Both the position numbers and the translations under genes were made by a program. Positions 49,519 through 58,074 of a stretch of DNA of 64,000 nucleotides are shown piece by piece. This stretch comes from Bryobacterales bacterium. Lineage in GTDB: Bacteria; Acidobacteriota; Terriglobia; Bryobacterales; Bryobacteraceae. Within the stretch, counting starts at the first letter, position 1. Each line of letters starts with the position of its first letter. Location of the stretch: contig JADZBH010000004.1 in the NCBI GenBank assembly GCA_020852175.1, positions 157,440-221,439 of the forward strand, in the 5' to 3' direction. Under the pieces are notes generated by a model. It searched no databases, had not been told where the DNA came from, and saw only the letters and a program-made list of their open reading frames with translations.

Positions 49519-50313
49519 TCAACGCTTCGTCGCGATGAAAGCCACCGCGCTCAAATGGCTGGCGTAGCGCTTGAACATGCTTCGCATGGCCAGCACGCGG
49601 CGGCGGGCGTCCGGCTTCCGGATGACGTTGGCCAGAATCGTCAACATTCCGCCCAAACCTTCGTCGGCCAGGACGCGGCCGGGTTCCAACAGGTGCATGG
49701 GCGACAGCTTCCGCCATTCCACCGTGAAGCCCAGCTTCTCCAGAAACGCCCGCCATTCGCCGGCAGTCAATGGCCTGACTCCGACGTGAATGTTCATCGA
49801 CATTTCGCGTTCAATCTCCCGGCGCGTGGAATCGGCGATGTCGTCCGGAAGCAGCGCCAGCTCGTGGATGGCGTAGCGTCCGCCGGCTTTCAGCAGCCGG
49901 TGAGCCTCGGCGCCGATGCGCTCTTTCTGCTCCTTCGTCTGCATCGACAGCATCGCCTCGCCAATCACGATGCTGGCCGATTCGCCCGGCAACCCCGTCT
50001 GTTCCGCTGATGCGGCGTGAAAGCGCGCACCCTGCTCCGCCAGAGCCGCGCTCAGCCTCTCCACCACCGAGGCATCCCGGTCCACGCCCGTGTAGGACCT
50101 GGGACCCGCCGCCAGCAGCTTCCGCGCCGTGGCGCCCATGCCCGGCGCGAATTCCACGATGTCGTCCCGCGGTCCCGGACGAAGCTGGCCGATCATGTCA
50201 TGGGTTAGCTCAATGCCCCCCGGACGCAACACCTTCTTGCCAAGGCTGGCCAGCAGCCAGTGCCCCGGCATCCGGGCTGCATCCAGCTCGAATTGTGCCG
50301 TATGTGCGTTCAT
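49519..50313 (-). CDS. SAM-dependent methyltransferase, class I
   Basis: A 264-residue Rossmann-fold methyltransferase; the SAM-binding motif I is VEFAPGMGATARKLL and the acidic end of strand 2 is GVDRDASVV. The start MNAHTAQFELD overlaps the chelatase stop by ATGA. The closest theme is the UbiE/cobalamin-precorrin/sterol methyltransferase group; no single acceptor can be assigned. Its coupling to a TonB-dependent receptor and a CobN-like chelatase suggests a tetrapyrrole or a cell-envelope substrate. Confidence 0.75.
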   Translation of the reverse strand: MNAHTAQFELDAARMPGHWLLASLGKKVLRPGGIELTHDMIGQLRPGPRDDIVEFAPGMGATARKLLAAGPRSYTGVDRDASVVERLSAALAEQGARFHAASAEQTGLPGESASIVIGEAMLSMQTKEQKERIGAEAHRLLKAGGRYAIHELALLPDDIADSTRREIEREMSMNIHVGVRPLTAGEWRAFLEKLGFTVEWRKLSPMHLLEPGRVLADEGLGGMLTILANVIRKPDARRRVLAMRSMFKRYASHLSAVAFIATKR

Positions 50314-53300
50314 GTGCCTGGTTCCTCCTGTCTCCCTTCGCCCGCATACCCAACCGCGGCGAGTTCCGGGGCCTGGTTCGTACCATGCAAGAGCGGCCAG
50401 GCGCCATCCGCGCCGGATGCGTAGCCGTTCAAACTCAAAAGCGGAGTCAGAGACGTGGCATGCAGCCGCCGCCGCATGAGACCCACCAGGATTCCAAACG
50501 GAATCGGGGAAAGAAGGATCGCCCATCCCATCGGGGTCTCCGGCGCGCGCAGACGCACCTGGCTCAAGGGCACTTCAAACACGCGCAGGCCCTGGAAGAG
50601 ATCCCGCAACCGGTTCGGCTGCGTGGGAGCTTTCCCGCCAGCCGCTGCGGCCTGCCGGCCCGGCTCTCGCTGCACGGCGCTTGTCGCCTTGCGGAAGGCC
50701 GCTTCGTAAGCCAGAACATCGCTGGCCGGCACAGCTTGCAACTCGCGCGCCGTGGCGGCGACGTACTGTATCAGCTTGCGGTTGGCGCACGCATTCGCAT
50801 AGCAACTGACGCCGCTCTGCTTCACCGACTGCGTGTAGGCCGCGACCAGCGCACGGCGGTCCTCGTTGCTGAACCGGTATACGCCCTGACGGTCAATCTC
50901 GATCAGCCGCGCGGCCACCATTTGGCGGGCGTGGGGATTCGACTCCCGGAACCATCGCTCCAGCCCCAGCTTGCGCTTGTCGTTGATATAGGTTTCCAGC
51001 GTCTCCTGCCACACACTGGCGTCCACCTGTTCCGGCGACGTGGACCGGAATCCGTACAGGTGCTCAATCTCCTTGGCGATTTGTTGCGCGCCGGCATACC
51101 CGGCTGCCTTCATGCCCTCGATCCACTTCTCGTTCCACAGCCGGGTGGTGAGTTCGCGCTTCAAGAAGTGCCCCGCCTCGTCGTAACGCTCGGCGCCTGC
51201 CTTGCGCGCGTTCGCGATCAGGAACTCGGGCGCGCGGCCGGAGGCCTCCCTGGTCGCCGCGTTCAATCCTCCGGCGAACTGGTAGGTCTCATCGTTGTCC
51301 ACCAGCCCGTAGAGGTTCGACGACCGCCCGTGCACCACCACTTCATTCCGTTTGAGCTGGCGTTTCAAGGCGTCGCCGACGGCCACGCCTTCAAGCCCCG
51401 CCCCATAGGCGTAGTTCATGTTCCGCAGGTAGAGATTCGCCGCCGCCGAAGGATCGCCGGCATCGCGGGAAAACTCCATCATGCCCGACATGCCCACGCC
51501 AAACACGCCCGGCTGCGGGCCGAACACCCGGGCGCGCGCGGCCTTCCGCGCCAACTCGGGCGCCGTTCCGCTGGCGATCAGTTCGTTTTCCACCTCCAGC
51601 GTCTGCGACTGGATCGCGTTGTCCTCGGGAGCCTCGCGGACCAGGCGGACCGCCTTGTCCAGCAAGGGAAGCTTTTCCGGCATTCCATCCCGGTACAGGC
51701 CCGACATGGTTAACACCACGTCCACACGCGCCCGGCCCAACTCCTTGGCCGGAATCAATTCGACGCCCGCCACCTGGCCACGGCCGTTCCAGATGGGGCG
51801 GACACCCAGCAGCGCCATGGCCTGCGCCTCCTGGAGCCCTTGCGTTCTCCCGCTCTCGCCGTACCACAGCACGAAGGATACGCGCTTGGGCGGCGCGCCG
51901 TGCTTCTTTTCGTAGGTCTGGATCAACCCCTGGGCAAGCCTCTCGCCAGCCGCCCAGGCGGCCTTGGACGGGAACCCGCGAGGGTCCTGGTCGTGCATGT
52001 TCCGTCCGGTCGGCAGCGCTCCGCCCACGCGCAGCGGATCGCCCGCGACACCGCTGGAGACGAACCGTCCGCTCAGCACGGCCATCATGTTGTCCAACTC
52101 GGCCGCTGGCGAGGAGCGAAGGTTGCTCAACCACTCTCCGGCTTCTTTCAGCACGCTCCGGCAGGCTTCGCTGGATGCAATGGCGGCCGCCGGGCCGTTC
52201 ATCAGGGCCTGGGCCCACGCGGAGGCATTCGCTCGGATCTCCGCCTGCGTCTGGGGCGTCGCGCTGTTGTTCAGGTATGCCGTCACGGCCTCCAGCAGAT
52301 CCTTGTCCGCCGGCATTCCGCCGATGCGATGGAGACCGATCGGAATCGCCTGCTCTTCCAACTCGCGCAGGTATTCGGTTAACCCCGCCATGCGTACCGG
52401 CACGGGATCGGAATCGGCCAGCTTCAACTGCTCATCCAGCTTCTTCCGCTTGGCCGCGGCCCAGGCCGCGATGGCGTGCTCGCCGGCCACCATCGGCGCG
52501 CTTTCCCGCGTGCTTTCGTAATTTTGCAACGAGGACTTCATCCCCGCGAAGTCCGGCGGCGTCCCGGCCGCGGCCAGAACGGGCGTCAGGTGGCTGACAA
52601 TCACGGCATTGGACCGCCGCTTGGCCTGCAAGTATTCGCCGCCGCCGTCCACCAGATAGTAGTAGGCGTGCGGCAACTCGCCCACCAGCGCCGCTCCGGG
52701 ATCGCTGTCGGGTTGCGCCACGTCCTTCCCGGACAACCACTCCAACGTGCCGTGCCGCCCGAAATGGATCATGGCGTCGGCCTGCACCTGCTTGCGAATC
52801 CAGAGGTAAGCCGCGATGTAGGAATGGGGCGGCGGCGTGTTCTTGTCGTGTGACTTGGCATCGGATTCTGACAACTCGCCTCGCAGCGGTTGCGGGGCAA
52901 GCCAGAGATTGCCCAGCCGCACGCCCGCCATCACGAAGTATGATTTTCCTTCGGCGTGCACCGTCATCAGCTTCGAATTCCCCGGCGGCCCCCACGTCCG
53001 GTTCACCGCCTGCTGAAATTCCAGCGGCAACTCGGCGAACCACTTCTCATAACGGGCGACGGGAAGCAGCGCCGCGTGGCCCTCGTTCAGCAGCGCCTCC
53101 AACTCTCCCGGCGCGTACTCGCCCACGTTCCGTCCGCTCAACAACAACAGCTTTTTCAACCGCTCGGCGTCCGGCAGCCTGTCTCCAATCTGGTAATTCT
53201 CCTTGCCCAGACGTTCCACGACATTTCGCAGGCTGGGAATCAGATCCAGGTAACTCGCGCCCAGCGTGGCCTTGCCCGCGGGGTTATTGAAGTAAATCAG

Positions 53301-54398
53301 AGCCAGCTTCTTCTCCTGGTTCGGCTTCTTCCGCAGCACCACCCATCGCGCCGCGCGGCCCGCCGCCAACTCCACCTGCGCCTGCACCGGCACGGGCTTT
53401 CCGCCCTCGGCCTTCGGGGCGGCGGCGGCGATCAGAATCGGTTCGCTCACGCCGGAGTGTTCAGGGTTGCCTACCTGAATCGGAAGTCTTCCGGGCGGAA
53501 GCCCGCTCTCCGCCTTTCGCCACTCAGCTTCGGTGGCGGCCGTGGTCATCAGATTCATCGCGTGCAGCCCGTACTTCTCAAAGATCTGGCCGTTCTCGGG
53601 CCCAGGCATCACCGCGTCCACCAGCATCATCAATTCCACTGCCGCTTTACCCTCGCGGGCGAAGTAAGGCTCGGCCTTGCTCAGCGGCCAGCCAAAAATG
53701 GGAACGGGAGCCAAATCCCGTTTCTCCAACGCCCGGATCATCGCATCCACCGGAGCCGTCTCGTCATGGTCCAATAGTCCCTTGAAAAACAGGATCCCCA
53801 CGCGCGGGGCCTGGACCACGCCGCGGGAGGCCAGCCATGATTCATATCCGGCGAGCGTCGCAAAGGTGTGCGGCGCGTCGGGGTGATAGATGCCCACCGC
53901 CGGGCGCTGCTCCAGGGGCGGTTGCTCAATGGCCGGTTTCCCTTTCGCCGCTCCGTGCAAAATCACCAGAAAGCCCACCAAATTATCAACCCCGCCGCCA
54001 TGCAGATAGCGGGAGGCCTCGGCGAGTTTCGGACTGGACGGCACCCGCCAGTTCGCCATCACCAACGGCGCCATCGTGCCGCCGACGGCCGCGCCCTTCG
54101 CGGCCAGCGCACGAACCGTCCCCGTGCAGGCGAGCATGGACTCGGACCAGAATCCGCCCTCCACGAACAGCACTCCGGCTCCGGGCAGCGCCGCGCAATC
54201 CAGGTTCTCCGCGGCCAACACCAGTTCCAGCCTGCCCGCTCCATACCGCTGCTCGAAGACAGCCAGTGCCCGTTCGAGCGAGGCCGGGTGCGAGGTGATG
54301 ACAACGGCGCGCACCGGCGCCGCGGCGTACGCGATCAAGGGCGAATGGGCCGTCAGCACGGCGGCGAATAACGCGGCCTTGAAGACTCTCCGGCTCAT
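50310..54398 (-). CDS. Exported CobN/HmuS-like chelatase with C-terminal membrane anchor
   Basis: A 1362-residue CobN/magnesium-chelatase-H superfamily protein. The start MSRRVFKAAL follows the receptor stop by ATGA; it has a Sec signal (LFAAVLTAHSPLIAYAAAPV) that cytoplasmic CobN lacks. CobN family blocks are present: LALIYFNNPAGKATLGASYL, DAMIHFGRHGTLEWLSGKDV and VSFVLWYGESGRTQG. A transmembrane helix (MGWAILLSPIPFGILVGLMR) lies about 50 residues before the C-terminus. Exported homologues such as Bacteroides HmuS act with TonB receptors on haem; an iron-removal or metal-insertion role is inferred. No CobS/CobT ATPase partners are encoded nearby. Confidence 0.8.
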   Translation of the reverse strand: MSRRVFKAALFAAVLTAHSPLIAYAAAPVRAVVITSHPASLERALAVFEQRYGAGRLELVLAAENLDCAALPGAGVLFVEGGFWSESMLACTGTVRALAAKGAAVGGTMAPLVMANWRVPSSPKLAEASRYLHGGGVDNLVGFLVILHGAAKGKPAIEQPPLEQRPAVGIYHPDAPHTFATLAGYESWLASRGVVQAPRVGILFFKGLLDHDETAPVDAMIRALEKRDLAPVPIFGWPLSKAEPYFAREGKAAVELMMLVDAVMPGPENGQIFEKYGLHAMNLMTTAATEAEWRKAESGLPPGRLPIQVGNPEHSGVSEPILIAAAAPKAEGGKPVPVQAQVELAAGRAARWVVLRKKPNQEKKLALIYFNNPAGKATLGASYLDLIPSLRNVVERLGKENYQIGDRLPDAERLKKLLLLSGRNVGEYAPGELEALLNEGHAALLPVARYEKWFAELPLEFQQAVNRTWGPPGNSKLMTVHAEGKSYFVMAGVRLGNLWLAPQPLRGELSESDAKSHDKNTPPPHSYIAAYLWIRKQVQADAMIHFGRHGTLEWLSGKDVAQPDSDPGAALVGELPHAYYYLVDGGGEYLQAKRRSNAVIVSHLTPVLAAAGTPPDFAGMKSSLQNYESTRESAPMVAGEHAIAAWAAAKRKKLDEQLKLADSDPVPVRMAGLTEYLRELEEQAIPIGLHRIGGMPADKDLLEAVTAYLNNSATPQTQAEIRANASAWAQALMNGPAAAIASSEACRSVLKEAGEWLSNLRSSPAAELDNMMAVLSGRFVSSGVAGDPLRVGGALPTGRNMHDQDPRGFPSKAAWAAGERLAQGLIQTYEKKHGAPPKRVSFVLWYGESGRTQGLQEAQAMALLGVRPIWNGRGQVAGVELIPAKELGRARVDVVLTMSGLYRDGMPEKLPLLDKAVRLVREAPEDNAIQSQTLEVENELIASGTAPELARKAARARVFGPQPGVFGVGMSGMMEFSRDAGDPSAAANLYLRNMNYAYGAGLEGVAVGDALKRQLKRNEVVVHGRSSNLYGLVDNDETYQFAGGLNAATREASGRAPEFLIANARKAGAERYDEAGHFLKRELTTRLWNEKWIEGMKAAGYAGAQQIAKEIEHLYGFRSTSPEQVDASVWQETLETYINDKRKLGLERWFRESNPHARQMVAARLIEIDRQGVYRFSNEDRRALVAAYTQSVKQSGVSCYANACANRKLIQYVAATARELQAVPASDVLAYEAAFRKATSAVQREPGRQAAAAGGKAPTQPNRLRDLFQGLRVFEVPLSQVRLRAPETPMGWAILLSPIPFGILVGLMRRRLHATSLTPLLSLNGYASGADGAWPLLHGTNQAPELAAVGYAGEGRQEEPGT

Positions 54399-56590
54399 TC
54401 CGCGCCCCCCAGCCGGAACTTCAGGGCGGCCTCCACGCTGAACGGAGCGGTCAGACGGTACGCCGGGTCCACATTGCCGGTCATGTTCCGGAACGTGGTT
54501 CGCAGCGACAGGCGGCGCGTCAGATCCTTTTGCAGGTTCAGGCCCAGCAGTTCGAAACCGTTCATGTAGGTGCGATCGCGCCCGCTCAATCCGAAATAGG
54601 TGGAACCGGTCGCATTGCCGAAGAAACTCACCAGGACGCCGTGGCGCTGCTGGCTCCAGGTGAGCCGGAAATTGCCGCGATGGCGGGGCGCATACTCGAG
54701 CAGCGTCGCCACGTCGCGATTCAGCGTATCCAGATACTGATACCCGGCGGTGAACTCCAGTTGCCGGTTCCAGGTGTGCGTGACCGAGGTGGACGCGCCC
54801 CGGATTCTGGCTCGTCCGATATTGCCGTAGCGGTAGATGCTGGCGCCGCCCTGAACGCCCATGAAACGCGTCAGGATCATGTCCGACATATCGTTGTGAA
54901 ACAGCCGGGCATCCAGGCGCGTCCTGGCGCCCAACGCCAGCAGCGAACTGGCGTGATACGACCAGGACTCCTGCGGACGCAGCCCGGGCTCGCCGTAGAT
55001 GCGAATCCGCCCCCCGGCATGCGTGTGGAACAGATACATTTCGTTGAAATCCGGCGCCCGAATGCCGCGCGTGGCCCCGCCGGACACGGAAAGCCATGAC
55101 AGCGGCCGCCACGATAGCGCGCCCTGCGGGGAGAACCGGCTGCCGAAAATCGTGTCGTGATCGGCGCGATAACCGGCCAGCAGGCGCAGACCGCGGTGCA
55201 AGGGGATCTCCGTCGTGGTGAGTTGCGACCAGACATCGGTGGTGGCGAAACTGCCCGCCGTGGAGAGACGGTCGCCCGTCATCCCCAACCGGTTGAAGAA
55301 GACGCTCGAGGAGAGCCGCAGACCGCTGGGCCGCGCGATGGACCACTCGGCGTCCGCGCCGGAGGCATCGTTTTCCGTTTTCTGCGCTCGCAGGCTAACC
55401 GGCGAGCGATAGGCCACGTCCTCGTCCGAGCGGTAGTACATTCTGCGTCCGCGAAAGGTCAGCAGGCTCGCGCCGCCCAACGTGTAGGAGGCGCGCGGCA
55501 ACAGCGCCAGCCGGCGCTTCGGCCTCTGGAAGTCATACACGCCCGTGAGATCGCTGCCATCCGCGCCCCAGAAGTCCTGGTCGGACCAAAGCGTGGTCAT
55601 CCCCACGTTCCAGTTCCGCCACTGGGGCAGGTACAGGCTCGAAAACAGATTCCGCATACGGTTGGCGGGCTGCGTCTTGCCCAGCGTGCCGCGATCCAGG
55701 TCGTAGCCCAATCCCCGCTGCACCGCACCCGCTCCGTAGATGGCAAAACCACCCTTGGAGTAGCCGCCATCGGCGCGCAACAGTCCGGTATTGAAGGAGC
55801 CATAGCCGGACTCGACCGACCCGTGGGACCCGGCCGAGGCCCGGCGGGTAACCAGGTTGATGGCGCCACCCATGCCCTGCAAACCGTAGGTCATGGCGCT
55901 GGCGCCGGTCTTTACTTCAATCGATTCGAGGATCGAGGCATCGAACTGGTTCAGATCCACATAGCCGTTGACGCGCCCGGTCAGCGGCTGCCCGTCCAAC
56001 AGAATCTCCACGTCGCGCGAGCCGAATCCCTGTAGGTTGGCGCTGCCCCCGCCGGAATGCTCTCCGCCGGCGAAGGTCACCACCTCGGGCTGCTCCTGCA
56101 AGGCGTCATTCAATTGCCGGGCGCCAATCGCCTTCAACTGCTGTCCGTCCATCTGCCGCACTGGCAGCGGGGACTCCAGCAGCGACTCCGGCAGACGGGA
56201 CGCCGTAACCTGCACCTGGCTTGCGACTGAAGAGATGCGCAGGGCCAGGTTGACGGTCTGCTCTCCCTCTCCCGGAGCGATCGTGATGGAGCCGGATGCC
56301 CCCTCCATGCCGCTGCCCGTGGCCCGCACCACATAGGCGCCGGGCCTGGCATCCACGCACCAGCGCCCATCGGGCTCCGTCATGCCGCGCTGTACGGCGG
56401 CGGCCGCGAGCGGCTCCAGTGAGATCATCACGGAGCCGGCGGGTAGCCCCTGCGGATCCTGCACCACCGCGCAGGTTCGCCGCAGGCGCGAGGCGGGAAC
56501 GGAACCCGCGGCGGACTGGCCGCAAGCCAGGCCCGCGGAATAGAAGAAGACGACGGCCGCGATGAAGGCGGACCAAGAATTGCCAATCAC
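54395..56590 (-). CDS. TonB-dependent receptor, BtuB/haem-receptor-like
   Basis: A 731-residue outer-membrane receptor. The GTG start is preferred: GAGGAG lies nine bases upstream and the signal peptide (FIAAVVFFYSAGLACGQ) follows directly; an ATG 42 codons earlier is in frame but would place the signal internally. It carries an N-terminal carboxypeptidase-like domain (VVQDPQGLPAGSVMI), then a plug (QLNDALQEQPEVVTFAGGEH, LQGFGSRDVEILLDG) and a 22-strand-type barrel. It overlaps the exported chelatase by ATGA. Together they suggest uptake of a metal-tetrapyrrole such as haem or cobalamin. Confidence 0.85.
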   Translation of the reverse strand: MIGNSWSAFIAAVVFFYSAGLACGQSAAGSVPASRLRRTCAVVQDPQGLPAGSVMISLEPLAAAAVQRGMTEPDGRWCVDARPGAYVVRATGSGMEGASGSITIAPGEGEQTVNLALRISSVASQVQVTASRLPESLLESPLPVRQMDGQQLKAIGARQLNDALQEQPEVVTFAGGEHSGGGSANLQGFGSRDVEILLDGQPLTGRVNGYVDLNQFDASILESIEVKTGASAMTYGLQGMGGAINLVTRRASAGSHGSVESGYGSFNTGLLRADGGYSKGGFAIYGAGAVQRGLGYDLDRGTLGKTQPANRMRNLFSSLYLPQWRNWNVGMTTLWSDQDFWGADGSDLTGVYDFQRPKRRLALLPRASYTLGGASLLTFRGRRMYYRSDEDVAYRSPVSLRAQKTENDASGADAEWSIARPSGLRLSSSVFFNRLGMTGDRLSTAGSFATTDVWSQLTTTEIPLHRGLRLLAGYRADHDTIFGSRFSPQGALSWRPLSWLSVSGGATRGIRAPDFNEMYLFHTHAGGRIRIYGEPGLRPQESWSYHASSLLALGARTRLDARLFHNDMSDMILTRFMGVQGGASIYRYGNIGRARIRGASTSVTHTWNRQLEFTAGYQYLDTLNRDVATLLEYAPRHRGNFRLTWSQQRHGVLVSFFGNATGSTYFGLSGRDRTYMNGFELLGLNLQKDLTRRLSLRTTFRNMTGNVDPAYRLTAPFSVEAALKFRLGGAE

Positions 56591-56691
56591 CAGTTTTTTC
56601 TCCTCATGACGCCGGCGCGGAACGTCTTCCGCCGCCCGGATTGCATGGATTCGATACTCTTCCTGCCAATCATTAACATCTAAAATAATGA

Positions 56692-56707
56692 GCCAACCGT
56701 CGTTGGC
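56692..56707 (-). terminator. Leader hairpin with T-rich tail
   Basis: In the predicted receptor leader, a perfect 6-bp stem GCCAAC / GTTGGC with a 4-base loop is followed on the minus strand by TCATTATTTTAG. It could be a weak attenuator; the stem is short. Confidence 0.3.
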
Positions 56708-56735
56708 AGCTTGCATAGTGGTACCTAGCTTGCAT
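56708..56735. repeat. Direct repeat AGCTTGCAT, 19-bp period
   Basis: Two exact copies of AGCTTGCAT start 19 bases apart across the -10 element and transcription start of the receptor promoter. The TTGCAT core also recurs upstream of the -35 region, suggesting protein-binding half-sites. Confidence 0.45.
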
Positions 56736-56762
56736 TATGTGCGTCATGCAAATTTGTGTCAA
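56734..56762 (-). promoter_or_regulatory. Promoter of the receptor-chelatase-methyltransferase operon
   Basis: On the minus strand a perfect -35 TTGACA, spacer 17, -10 CATAAT. The predicted start leaves a leader of about 137 bases to the chosen GTG. A TGCAAAT half-site lies within the spacer. Confidence 0.7.
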
Positions 56763-56770
56763 TCATTATT

Positions 56771-56785
56771 TGCAAATCATTTGCA
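56771..56785. promoter_or_regulatory. Fur-family-type 7-1-7 box
   Basis: A perfect palindrome of arms TGCAAAT and ATTTGCA around one base, the 7-1-7 geometry of Fur, Zur and PerR boxes. It sits just upstream of the -35 hexamer, with an overlapping ATTTGCAAAT dyad next to it. The TGCAA core also recalls sites of nickel-type Fur members. Confidence 0.55.
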
Positions 56786-56876
56786 TTAATTCTATCACGA
56801 GCCCGCCGCCGCCAGCCGCCTCCGCCCACCTAACCCGTGGCGTCCTCGGGCAGCCGCGCGCCAAAATGGTATCCGT

Positions 56877-58046
56877 ATGGAAGTGGTTTCAGGTTTTCCT
56901 TCCCAGGCCGATGTAGTCCTGATTGGCGCCGGTTTCGCGGGCGCCGCGACCGCGGCGGCGCTGGCGCGCGCGGGGATGACGGGCGGGCTGCTCCTGGAGC
57001 GGGAACGGCAACCCGGCGTCCACGCTTCCGGCCGCAATGCCGCCATCGCCCGGCAACTGGAGCGCCATCCCGCCCTCTTGTCGCTGGCTGTCGATGGGGT
57101 TCGGCGCCTGGGAAGCCACATGGTCGATGGGCGCCCCGTGCTGGACCGGACCGGGGGAATCTACCTCTTTCAGGGGACACCCGATGACGCCAACGGCCTG
57201 CTGGCCGGGTTGCACGGCCATGGCGTGCCGTCCGGACTACTCCTGCCCGCCGATGCCTGCGTCCAGTTTCCCTTTTTGCGTGGCTTCGATTTTCAGTACG
57301 CCATCTGGTGCCCCGCGGACGGCATCGTGGATATCCATGGGCTGCTCAGCGGACTGCTCGCCGAGGCCGGAGAGGGAAGGATTGCACTGGTCACGGATTG
57401 TGCCGTGGAGTCGATAGTCCTGGAGAATTCCCGCGTGGCGGGCGTCCGGACCACGCACGGCGAGGTGCGAACCTGTCTCGTCGTGGATGCCTCGGGCGCC
57501 TGGGCGGGTCATCTGGGCCGCGCCGGCTCCCCTCTCCCGCTGAAGCCCCTGCGCCGGCATCTGTTTGTCGGGGAAGCGGGGGAGGGGGCGGAAGTTCCCC
57601 GCCGGAGCGCTCCGTTTGTCTGGGACCTGGACGCCGGCTACTATCTGCGGCCCGAGGGACTGGGCCTGCTTCTGTGCGCCTGTGATGAAACGGAGCACGC
57701 GCCCGGCGTACCGGCGGTGGATCCGGCCGCGGCGGAACTGCTCGCCGACAAACTCCTGCGGTTCTCTCCCGGTTTGGGGGATGTCGCCGTGCGCCGCGCC
57801 TGGGCCTGCCTGAGAACCTTCGCGCCGGACCGGTTGCCGGTGATCGGTTGGGACGATGAGATTTCCGGTTTGTTCCATGTCTCGGGGCTGGGCGGTTTTG
57901 GCGCTACGACCTGTCTTGCCGCCGGGGATCTGGCCGCCACACTGATTCGTGGCGGCACGCCGGAGTGGATTCACGCGAGTGAGTTCAGCCCGAAGCGGGC
58001 CGCGATGATGCCCGGCCAAGCAGTTCCGCGGCGGGGCGCCCCATGA
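56877..58046 (+). CDS. FAD-dependent oxidoreductase, DadA/glycine-D-amino-acid oxidase-like
   Basis: A 389-residue flavoprotein of the DAO family (glycine oxidase, sarcosine oxidase, D-amino-acid dehydrogenase). The FAD fold is DVVLIGAGFAGAATAAALAR with the acidic ribose contact LLLERERQPG; the C-terminal flavin contact is GLFHVSGLGGFGATTCLAAG. No membrane segment is seen. Its substrate is unknown. It is divergent from the receptor operon and lies 28 bases before the sulfatase, possibly cotranscribed, without an evident shared pathway. Confidence 0.75.
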   Translation: MEVVSGFPSQADVVLIGAGFAGAATAAALARAGMTGGLLLERERQPGVHASGRNAAIARQLERHPALLSLAVDGVRRLGSHMVDGRPVLDRTGGIYLFQGTPDDANGLLAGLHGHGVPSGLLLPADACVQFPFLRGFDFQYAIWCPADGIVDIHGLLSGLLAEAGEGRIALVTDCAVESIVLENSRVAGVRTTHGEVRTCLVVDASGAWAGHLGRAGSPLPLKPLRRHLFVGEAGEGAEVPRRSAPFVWDLDAGYYLRPEGLGLLLCACDETEHAPGVPAVDPAAAELLADKLLRFSPGLGDVAVRRAWACLRTFAPDRLPVIGWDDEISGLFHVSGLGGFGATTCLAAGDLAATLIRGGTPEWIHASEFSPKRAAMMPGQAVPRRGAP

Positions 58047-58074
58047 AGGCTCGTGGATTCTGTATGCTTCGAGC

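Noticed and set aside
50310..55346. Upstream extension of the chelatase frame to 1678 codons
   Set aside because: The extra part lies in the receptor gene, has low complexity, and would bury the signal peptide.
56591..56727. Cobalamin riboswitch in the leader of the BtuB-like receptor operon
   Set aside because: No B12-box-like conserved sequence or suitable multi-stem fold seen by eye; the leader is also short for one.
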